Assembly: GCA_023458315.1 (NCBI GenBank)
Contig: JAEXAH010000130.1
Location: forward strand, 1-45,950
DNA length: 45,950 bases
Direction of reading: 5' to 3'
DNA from: Pseudomonadota bacterium
Lineage (GTDB): Bacteria > Pseudomonadota > Alphaproteobacteria > Rhodospirillales > Magnetospirillaceae
Shown here: piece by piece, positions 1 through 5,706 of the stretch
How the letters are laid out: every line of letters starts with the position of its first letter
How positions within the stretch are numbered: the first letter of the stretch is position 1
The notes under the pieces: model-generated
Told to the model about the DNA's origin: nothing
Database searches by the model: none
Seen by the model: only the letters and a program-made list of their open reading frames with translations
Translations under genes and position numbers: made by a program

Positions 1-742
1 ATAAATTGCCGAAAGCTTCACCGCCCACAAAGCAGCCGGAAAGGTTGCGCCTGATTTCGTTGGGGAAGAATGAGAGATCCTGAAGCCGGAGCATAACCGG
101 GGAAGGATTCTGTTTACCTGCCGCAAGAGTCGGAGCGTAAACGCCTGTTATCAGCATTGCTTTAAAGATTGAGTTTGAAGGGATATAGTTGACTTTCTTG
201 GCCCGCTCTTCCTTCTTTGTTTCATCTTTTTTCGCCACCGGAACAGACACATGACCTATGCCGCCGACCGTACGCTCAATTTTCTGCGGTTTGGCCTCAA
301 CATATTCCGGGGCATAGCTGCCGAAGTCCGCACGTCTGCGTTCAATGCGCTGCGGTTCCGCCGGAGTTGCGGGCGCAGCGGAAGGAACAGGCGGAATCCC
401 GGTGATGACCTCTGACGGCATCTGCTGCGGTTCAGAGACCGGAGCCTTCTGAGCCTTCTCAAGCTGCTCTATGCGTTCCATGAGTGTGTTGACCTTCTTA
501 TCAACACCCAGCTTGATACTTGTATTTCTGTCTTCGGGTTCGGCGAAATTCTTTGCCGATACTGTTACAGTCGGCTCACGGCGTACAACCTTCTTGTTCA
601 GTCCACTGGAGTAGTAAACGCCTATAAACAGCAGAATCATTGCAAATACAGCCAGAGAAATATTGATTGTCTTCTTTGCCTTCGGTGAGAGCGCAGCGTA
701 CTTTGCCTTAAACTGCTCTATGCCCTTGGGTGCTTCGCTCAT
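1..742 (-). CDS. traB: TraB-like T4SS outer-core/channel protein (partial, runs off left edge)
   Basis: The reading frame starts at 742 on the minus strand (MSEAPKG...) and is still open at base 1, so only the N-terminal ~247 residues are visible. There is one membrane helix near residues 30-50 (ISLAVFAMILLFIGVYY), then a coiled-coil stretch (VDKKVNTLMERIEQLEKAQK), then a Pro/Ala-rich periplasmic linker. After that comes the conserved TraB/VirB10-type start of the beta domain (IPSNSIFKAMLITGVYAPT). In F-type systems TraB spans from inner membrane to the outer-membrane core with TraK and TraV. Its start overlaps the traK stop as ATGA, implying translational coupling. Family assignment rests on the motif and the A-L-E-K-B order. 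Confidence 0.9.
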   Translation of the reverse strand, partial: MSEAPKGIEQFKAKYAALSPKAKKTINISLAVFAMILLFIGVYYSSGLNKKVVRREPTVTVSAKNFAEPEDRNTSIKLGVDKKVNTLMERIEQLEKAQKAPVSEPQQMPSEVITGIPPVPSAAPATPAEPQRIERRRADFGSYAPEYVEAKPQKIERTVGGIGHVSVPVAKKDETKKEERAKKVNYIPSNSIFKAMLITGVYAPTLAAGKQNPSPVMLRLQDLSFFPNEIRRNLSGCFVGGEAFGNL

Positions 743-1455
743 TTGACCACCCCCTCAATGACATAGGCTTTTGTTACGCCGACAAAGGAAGAATCCATGA
801 TTGCAACAGCTTTTACGTTCTTAAAGCCTCTGACTTTAAGAAATTCAGTATCAGCGATACTCACCATCCTATCAGAGCGAAGAATGACCTCTTTCACCAC
901 ATACCCGCCGCCGGTGAGCGTCTTAACTGTGTTAAAACGGATGTTCCTGTAGTTCTCTGACAGATTCACATCGTTCATCACGAAGCCCGGCGGAGTGCGT
1001 ACATCAATCATTGCCTGAATGAGATCCAGCATTAGTGATTCATAGTCGTTCTGGCTGACATACTCATGGCTCTTCTTGATGCGCCCTGCGGTGTCTGACA
1101 GATAAATTGTCTGCGCGGGCATCTTCTTCGGCTGCATGACCAACGTGTAAACTTTCTCACCGCAAACGAGGAACAGCTCTGTATTGCCGATATAGAATGT
1201 CTTGCCGACCTCCTGTCCTTCCTTTTCAATCACTGTCACCGGGAATTTCACGAACAGATTTGAGTCAGTGACTTTCACAGTCACGCCCTTCTCCTGCGAA
1301 TAAACAACGTCCGTGACGGGATAAGGGCAGACTATGCGGTTCACATCAGTGTTTGACAGCGGCACATATGCAACCTTCTCTGGTTCTATGCTGTCTGCAT
1401 ATGACGTAACTGATATTGCGGTAACAAGCACCGCCAGAATAAGTTTCTTTATCAT
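739..1455 (-). CDS. traK: TraK-like T4SS secretin-type protein
   Basis: 238 residues beginning with a Sec signal peptide (MIKKLILAVLVTAISVTSYA, cleavage likely after SYA). The rest is beta-rich without membrane helices, with a TraK/VirB9-like N-terminal domain (NTDVNRIVCPYPVTDVVYS, FVKFPVTV). TraK forms part of the outer-membrane core complex with TraB and TraV in F-type conjugation machines. It overlaps traE upstream and traB downstream by 4 bp each, so the genes form a tightly coupled operon. Length is close to that of F TraK. Assignment is by motif and gene order. Confidence 0.87.
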   Translation of the reverse strand: MIKKLILAVLVTAISVTSYADSIEPEKVAYVPLSNTDVNRIVCPYPVTDVVYSQEKGVTVKVTDSNLFVKFPVTVIEKEGQEVGKTFYIGNTELFLVCGEKVYTLVMQPKKMPAQTIYLSDTAGRIKKSHEYVSQNDYESLMLDLIQAMIDVRTPPGFVMNDVNLSENYRNIRFNTVKTLTGGGYVVKEVILRSDRMVSIADTEFLKVRGFKNVKAVAIMDSSFVGVTKAYVIEGVVK

Positions 1456-2006
1456 TTGCCTTTCTCCAGTGCTGTTATGCGGAACGTGCCGTTCTGCACG
1501 GTGTAACGGATTTTGATGACAGTGTTTTCTGTGTCCGTCTTCGTGTCCGCTATGTACTTCTCAACCTTACCGGTGACTTCGATTATGTTCGGGTTCAGAG
1601 TAGATTTAATCTCCAAGACTTTCATGCTCATCGACACATCATTGTCCTTATACTCAGCGGCAATTTTGAGAAGTTCCTGCTTGTTCGTCTGATACAGCTC
1701 CGGCACAAACAGAGATGAAATCTCCTCGTATTTTCCGATAACATCCTGCGGAATGAACGAGTACATGAGCTGCGAAATGTACATCCCCATGCTCTGGAGA
1801 TAAACAGGGTCAAGGTGGCTGCCCGCCACCCTGACCTTGCCCTCTAATCCGGGCGGAACGATGTACACATTGTTCTCTCTGTAAGCGTTGTGAAGCATAT
1901 ACATCTGTCCGCCTATGATGATTGCCATCACAACGAATACAAGCTTCAGAAACCTGTTCTCAACGAACAGGTTTGAAGCCGTGCTTACATATTTCTTGAA
2001 ATTCAT
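1452..2006 (-). CDS. traE: TraE-like T4SS protein
   Basis: 184 residues, close to F TraE (188). A short cytoplasmic N-terminus is followed by one transmembrane helix (LVFVVMAIIIGGQMYML, about residues 22-40) and then a soluble periplasmic domain, as in TraE/VirB8-family proteins. It lies between traL (2-bp gap) and traK (4-bp overlap), which is the canonical F order. VirB8-like proteins act as an assembly scaffold at the inner membrane. Confidence 0.87.
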   Translation of the reverse strand: MNFKKYVSTASNLFVENRFLKLVFVVMAIIIGGQMYMLHNAYRENNVYIVPPGLEGKVRVAGSHLDPVYLQSMGMYISQLMYSFIPQDVIGKYEEISSLFVPELYQTNKQELLKIAAEYKDNDVSMSMKVLEIKSTLNPNIIEVTGKVEKYIADTKTDTENTVIKIRYTVQNGTFRITALEKGK

Positions 2007-2008
2007 GA

Positions 2009-2278
2009 TTACTCCTTGAATTCCCTAATGAAGATGCTTGGGAAATACTTGAACTGTTTGAAGCCCCATATATGCGGCAGGTGTTTGAAGAATCCTCTCG
2101 GATATTTGGCTTTAAGCGTACGGTAGTAGAAAAAAGCTGCGATACCGATCACCAGAACAAAAGGGCTTCTGATCAACGCCAAACACATCGCAAAAAATAA
2201 GATAAGTCCTGCCTCATCTGCTTCAAGCAAACCTATTTTATTTTGTTTGTGAAGGTATTGAGGGATGAAGATTTTCAT
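2009..2278 (-). CDS. traL: TraL-like T4SS inner-membrane protein
   Basis: 89 residues when started at the ATG at 2278 (MKIFIPQYLHKQNKIG), which overlaps the traA stop codon as TAATG. A longer upstream frame exists but would overlap traA extensively. It has hydrophobic stretches (AGLILFFAMCLALI, PFVLVIGIAAFFYY) and a basic tail, matching the small VirB3-like TraL family (about 90 aa). VirB3/TraL proteins work with the VirB4/TraC ATPase at the inner membrane. Confidence 0.85.
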   Translation of the reverse strand: MKIFIPQYLHKQNKIGLLEADEAGLILFFAMCLALIRSPFVLVIGIAAFFYYRTLKAKYPRGFFKHLPHIWGFKQFKYFPSIFIREFKE

Positions 2279-2577
2279 TAGTAAAGTATCCCCATGCTGG
2301 TAACGATGGTGGGAGAAAGTCCGATTACGGCACCGCCTATCATTGAACCGATACCGAGCAACCATTGTCCTTTAGCCATAATGTTGTAACCGCCGAATGC
2401 AACACCTGCGACAACGATAGCAAAACCGATTGCTCCTTTAATGATGTCATCAACCGTAAGCTCTTTTATTTCGTTCGCAAAAGAGTCCGCAGCAGGTTCT
2501 GTAAACCCAAACGCCGCACTGGCAGTCATCACAAGCATGACAACCATAAAAAAAATAGAAACTTTGTTTCTTTCCAT
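2278..2577 (-). CDS. traA: TraA-like conjugative pilin precursor
   Basis: 99 residues: a signal peptide (VSIFFMVVMLVMTASAAFG) followed by a short mature protein with two hydrophobic helices (AIGFAIVVAGVAFGGYNIMA and LLGIGSMIGGAVIGLSPTIV). This is the architecture of F-type/VirB2 pilins. It is the first gene of the traA-L-E-K-B run and has a strong ribosome site (AGGAGGT) upstream. Sequence identity to F TraA is not evident by eye; the call rests on topology and position. Confidence 0.75.
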   Translation of the reverse strand: MERNKVSIFFMVVMLVMTASAAFGFTEPAADSFANEIKELTVDDIIKGAIGFAIVVAGVAFGGYNIMAKGQWLLGIGSMIGGAVIGLSPTIVTSMGILY

Positions 2578-2610
2578 TTGAAAAACCTCCTATGTAAGTT
2601 TCTGCCTTAT

Positions 2611-2627
2611 TAATGGCTAAGGAGGTC
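2611..2627 (-). promoter_or_regulatory. Shared 17-bp motif upstream of the tra operon
   Basis: TAATGGCTAAGGAGGTC on the plus strand lies 33 bp upstream of the traA start. The same 17-mer with one mismatch occurs at 4895-4911, 28 bp upstream of the parM-like start, and A/T-rich flanking positions also match. A common promoter element, operator or leader element for both operons is inferred. Confidence 0.5.
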
Positions 2628-2651
2628 TACTGTTTGGATTATGCGGGACTC

Positions 2652-2679
2652 AAAAGAAAAAGCCCCGCCGAAGCGGGGC
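2652..2679 (-). terminator. Rho-independent terminator (minus strand)
   Basis: GCCCCGC-CGAA-GCGGGGC is a perfect 7-bp stem at 2662-2679. On the minus strand it is followed by a T-rich run (2661-2652). It lies downstream of the minus-strand genes ending at 2718 and upstream of traA, so it separates the segregation/accessory operon from the tra operon. Confidence 0.8.
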
Positions 2680-2717
2680 GGGCGGAAGTGTAAATATACT
2701 GCCTAGTTTATGTTTTA

Positions 2718-2981
2718 CTATCTACAATAAAATATATATATTACTAGAAATCCTTTGATGTGTATTAAAATTAGTAATCCAAAGGCGAGATAAAATGAAA
2801 AATCTGAAGGATGATAAAATGCGATTGTTACTAAAATCAAAAGTTCAACAACTGTAATCACAACTCCTATAACTGTAAGAAATTTATCTCCTTTAATTAA
2901 ATCTTCATAAATTGCAAAAGAAAATAGACTGCTAAAAGTGATATAAGAAAAAAAATACAAAAAAGCGTGAGCTGTCTCCAT
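2718..2981 (-). CDS. Small membrane protein of unknown function
   Basis: 87 residues with a good ribosome site (GGAGGAG) before the ATG. It is almost entirely hydrophobic, with about three predicted membrane helices (FLYFFSYITFSSLFSFAIY, VIGVVITVVELLILVTIAF, FYLAFGLLILIHIKGFLVIY). I recognise no family. It is the last gene of the minus-strand run that starts with the parM-like gene and sits just before a terminator. Entry exclusion or a pilus accessory role is possible but unsupported. Confidence 0.6.
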   Translation of the reverse strand: METAHAFLYFFSYITFSSLFSFAIYEDLIKGDKFLTVIGVVITVVELLILVTIAFYHPSDFSFYLAFGLLILIHIKGFLVIYIFYCR

Positions 2982-2992
2982 ATTACTCCTCC

Positions 2993-3199
2993 TTACCAGC
3001 CAATATTTATTGTTATGGCTGCTTCCGAATATGTCGTAGCCGTTGATTTATTGGAGTCCCTGCAGGACTTGCAGATCCGGTTATTGCTCCCAATACTCTC
3101 AAAATCCTGCCCGCATTTCAGGCAGGGGATGATGACGGATATCTCCCCACGCCGCCACAGACCGATCTCCTCAGGTGTGCATTTGCTACGGGATTTCAT
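2993..3199 (-). CDS. Small zinc-ribbon protein
   Basis: 68 residues from the ATG at 3199 (MKSRSKCTPEEIG), preferred because GGAGGA lies just upstream; an alternative ATG is 15 bp earlier. It has two CxxC pairs (CLKCGQDF and CKSCRDS) about 18 residues apart, typical of a zinc ribbon. It overlaps the upstream gene by 14 bp, suggesting coupling. DNA- or RNA-binding is likely but no specific role can be given. Confidence 0.65.
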   Translation of the reverse strand: MKSRSKCTPEEIGLWRRGEISVIIPCLKCGQDFESIGSNNRICKSCRDSNKSTATTYSEAAITINIGW

Positions 3200-3692
3200 G
3201 TGTTCCTCCGACATCTTCTTTTAGTGTTGGAGTGAAATGCGAAATAAAAAGATAAGTTCCGTTATCTGTGTGACCGATTTCATGGTTTGTTTCTCTTATA
3301 AGTTCCTGAATAACAGGAAGATTAATATCTTTCGGTTCAATGCGGATGATGCTGACTTTTGTGAGTATCTCATAATCCCGCAACCGTTCTGCAAGATCGG
3401 TTCTTAACTGCATTAATGAAGTATGTAAGATCTTGGCAGGAACAACCCTGATTATTTGAAGCAATCCGTCACCGGGCAGCAGTTTCCATGATGGGCGCAA
3501 CTGGTCAACTATGTAAGAGGGAGTAGCACCGTCTATCTTACTCAAAACTGCGTCATATTTTGATTCGTACACGCTCCTTACCGCACGTTTAACTTTATTT
3601 TCCGGTCTGTTGTAGGCATAGTAAAGAAAGCCGAACAAAGCTAAAACCACCGCCGCACAACCTATATATTCGATAAGTCTTTTCTTATTCAT
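3186..3692 (-). CDS. Single-pass membrane protein of unknown function
   Basis: 168 residues with one N-terminal membrane helix (IGCAAVVLALFGFLYYAY) and a soluble domain predicted outside the cytoplasm. The start TGATG overlaps the ParR-like stop, and GGGGGA lies 6 nt upstream, so it belongs to the same operon. No family recognised. It could be a T4SS-associated or segregation accessory factor. Confidence 0.65.
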   Translation of the reverse strand: MNKKRLIEYIGCAAVVLALFGFLYYAYNRPENKVKRAVRSVYESKYDAVLSKIDGATPSYIVDQLRPSWKLLPGDGLLQIIRVVPAKILHTSLMQLRTDLAERLRDYEILTKVSIIRIEPKDINLPVIQELIRETNHEIGHTDNGTYLFISHFTPTLKEDVGGTHEIP

Positions 3693-3937
3693 CAGAATTC
3701 CCCCATTATGCTGTCTAGTCTGGAACTACTGTTTTCTTCTCTCAGCTCACGTTCAATTTGTTCAGTGTCAGGCTGATAGCTTGCAAATTCCCGTAAAAGG
3801 TGTTGTCCTTCTTCTGTTTGTATGAATTTATTCAATGCCATGTTGACGAACTGCCCCCGTGATGTTTTTGAAATTGACATGAGTGTTTTGTGCAGTTCGG
3901 CATTCACACTTATCTGAAGGCGTTTCTTCTCACTCAT
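3692..3937 (-). CDS. Ribbon-helix-helix protein, probable ParR-type partner of the actin-like ATPase
   Basis: 81 residues. The N-terminus (KKRLQISVNAELHKTLMSIS) fits a ribbon-helix-helix fold, followed by an acidic, disordered C-terminus (EQIERELREENSSSR). It lies immediately after the ParM-like gene with a 4-bp ATGA overlap. In type II partition systems ParR binds the centromere and its C-terminus contacts the ParM filament, which fits this layout. No centromere repeats were confidently identified nearby. Confidence 0.65.
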   Translation of the reverse strand: MSEKKRLQISVNAELHKTLMSISKTSRGQFVNMALNKFIQTEEGQHLLREFASYQPDTEQIERELREENSSSRLDSIMGEF

Positions 3938-4866
3938 TTCCTGCCTCCGGTAATTAAGCCTTTCAGATAACCACGGGCATTACTGTATTCAGGAAATTCC
4001 GGAACGTGCATGAGCTGCGCATACTCTGAAGGGATATAGTCTTTGATAAGCACTGCTCCGCCGCCGCCAAGAAGCATGATGTCGGCTCTCTGAATACGTT
4101 TATCCCAGCGAGACAGGCGATGGATAAGCTCGTCAAAGTATCTTTCGGTGATACTCCGTACAACTTCCGATAAATCAATATACTGGTTGCGGATTTTAAG
4201 CTTGCGTGACAGGAAGACATCTTTTCCTTCCTGCTCGGAAAGGTCTATGTTGTATCGCTGCTGAAGGAGTTCCGTCAGCTCAACTATTATTTTTGAAATA
4301 CCGGCTTTTTCAAGGGTTGCGGAATCCGCACGTATAGCCTTTCCGCCTTCAAAGCAGAGTATATCAACGGTGTTAAAGCCGATGTCCAGTACAAGACCGT
4401 CTTTCGCTGTACCGGAAATGATTTTGCCTTCGATGTCTGTTCTGTAATCAAGCAGTATGCCCACAGCCTGCGGGAAGAGGCGGGGATTTACATTGAGTTT
4501 TTCATCGTTTACCACTGTGCATTTGATGTTATTTATGAATTCATCTTTCTTTGAATACCATGTCAGCGGAAGTCCCACTCCGATATTCTGTTCATTGAAG
4601 CCGCTTTTTTTAAGGATGTGATAAATAAGCAGTCCGGTGTATCTGTTCATGAAATCAAATGATCTGGTGCTGAAAGCGTCCATGCGGGCTTTTTCGCCAA
4701 CAAGATAATCACGCCCCTGAAAGTGATAACGCTCTTCCTCTCCTTCGCCGAAGCCAGCATTCATTGAATCATATTTTACAGCAGTGGGTACTTTGAGATA
4801 AACGAACTTTCCATCTTTCAGCCATACAGCCTTTACATCTCCGAAACCTACATCAACTCCTATCAT
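3934..4866 (-). CDS. parM: ParM/StbA-like actin-family ATPase
   Basis: 310 residues. Actin-fold nucleotide motifs are visible: phosphate 1 at the N-terminus (IGVDVGFGDVKAVW), phosphate 2 (GLVLDIGFNTVDILCF) and the adenosine motif (IMLLGGGGAVLI). The length matches plasmid segregation actins. Such proteins polymerise with ATP to push DNA copies apart. It heads an operon with the ribbon-helix-helix gene; the start has AGGAGGT 8 nt upstream. It suggests the excised element can persist as a replicating circle. Confidence 0.85.
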   Translation of the reverse strand: MIGVDVGFGDVKAVWLKDGKFVYLKVPTAVKYDSMNAGFGEGEEERYHFQGRDYLVGEKARMDAFSTRSFDFMNRYTGLLIYHILKKSGFNEQNIGVGLPLTWYSKKDEFINNIKCTVVNDEKLNVNPRLFPQAVGILLDYRTDIEGKIISGTAKDGLVLDIGFNTVDILCFEGGKAIRADSATLEKAGISKIIVELTELLQQRYNIDLSEQEGKDVFLSRKLKIRNQYIDLSEVVRSITERYFDELIHRLSRWDKRIQRADIMLLGGGGAVLIKDYIPSEYAQLMHVPEFPEYSNARGYLKGLITGGRK

Positions 4867-4894
4867 AAAAACCTCCTAAGTCTTTCTATTTATG

Positions 4895-4911
4895 TAATGG
4901 CTAAGGCGGTC
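4895..4911 (-). promoter_or_regulatory. Shared 17-bp motif upstream of the parM operon
   Basis: TAATGGCTAAGGCGGTC (plus strand) matches the element at 2611-2627 at 16 of 17 positions and lies at a similar distance from the downstream start codon. This suggests that the tra and par operons share a control element. Confidence 0.5.
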
Positions 4912-5015
4912 AGTGTTTTTGCGCTGAATAAACAGTTTAAATGCAGTTTTTTTGAAGTTTTTATTAAGTGTTTTAGAAGTGATTAAAGAGTGTTTAAAAA
5001 ATGCTCTTGTTTATA

Positions 5016-5044
5016 TTGACAATACAACCTCAAGGTTGTATTAT
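5016..5044 (+). promoter_or_regulatory. hicAB promoter with embedded operator
   Basis: A consensus -35 (TTGACA, 5016-5021), 17-bp spacer and -10 (TATTAT, 5039-5044) are visible. A perfect inverted repeat, AATACAACCT-CA-AGGTTGTATT (5021-5042), fills the spacer and touches both hexamers. HicB-type antitoxins autoregulate, so this is the expected operator. The hicA ATG begins only 6 nt after the -10, implying a leaderless transcript. Confidence 0.8.
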
Positions 5045-5050
5045 GTATCT

Positions 5051-5236
5051 ATGAACGGCAAAGAAATAATCAAGGCACTGGAAAAAGAGGGATGGGAACT
5101 GAAGACTGTTAAAGGCAGCCATCATATGATGGTGCGTGATTCTAAGAAAGTTCCTGTTCCTGTACACGGAACTAAAGATGTACCGAAGCCCCTTATCAGA
5201 GCTATCGAAAAACAAACAGGAGTGAAACTGCTATGA
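5051..5236 (+). CDS. hicA: HicA-type mRNA interferase toxin
   Basis: 61 residues, the usual HicA size, starting MNGKEIIKALEKEGWE with the dsRBD-like fold and conserved histidine region (KGSHHMMVRD). HicA toxins cleave mRNAs and tmRNA. The ATG at 5051 is chosen over an upstream in-frame extension because the family begins here and the promoter lies just before it. No Shine-Dalgarno is visible. It overlaps hicB by 4 bp (ATGA). The module probably stabilises element A. Confidence 0.88.
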   Translation: MNGKEIIKALEKEGWELKTVKGSHHMMVRDSKKVPVPVHGTKDVPKPLIRAIEKQTGVKLL

Positions 5237-5679
5237 GAAACTTTCAGAGCTATCCGGCAAAAATCACTCAGGAAGAAGGTCAGTATACTGTTTTTTTCCG
5301 TGATTTGCCGAATACATTTACCTATGGAGACACCTACGGAGAAGCTCTTGAGAACGCCAAAGAAGTTCTTGAGCTTATGGTGGAAGAAATGATCAAAGAC
5401 GAAGAGGAGTTTAATCCCCCGTCTGCCAGAAGAGAGGATGAAGTCGATATTTTTATGCCGTTTCACCTTTCATTTTCTCTTCTCCTGCGTACTGAACGTA
5501 AACGCAGGGGGCTGACACAGGCACAGCTTGCTGAGCTTCTCGGAGTGACCCAGCAGCAGGAAGCGAAACTTGAAAAACCGAGTCAGGAAAGGAAAATTAA
5601 CACGATTGTTAATGTCCTTGATAAGATGGGATACACGCTCCAGCTTAGAGAAAGAGATGTTGAAGAAATAAGACAATAG
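5233..5679 (+). CDS. hicB: HicB-type antitoxin with HTH domain
   Basis: 148 residues. The N-terminal HicB fold (YPAKITQEEGQYTVFFRDLP, then TYGDTYGEALENAKEVLELM) is followed by an Xre-type helix-turn-helix near residues 88-130 (RGLTQAQLAELLGVTQQQ). It neutralises HicA and represses the promoter through the C-terminal DNA-binding domain; the palindrome at 5021-5042 is the likely target. A terminator follows 5 bp after the stop. Confidence 0.88.
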   Translation: MRNFQSYPAKITQEEGQYTVFFRDLPNTFTYGDTYGEALENAKEVLELMVEEMIKDEEEFNPPSARREDEVDIFMPFHLSFSLLLRTERKRRGLTQAQLAELLGVTQQQEAKLEKPSQERKINTIVNVLDKMGYTLQLRERDVEEIRQ

Positions 5680-5684
5680 ATTCT

Positions 5685-5706
5685 GCCCGCCTTCCGGCGG
5701 GCTTTT
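5685..5706 (+). terminator. Rho-independent terminator after hicAB
   Basis: GCCCGCC-TTCC-GGCGGGC is a perfect 7-bp stem followed by TTTT, directly after the hicB stop and before the convergent rep-like gene. Confidence 0.85.
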
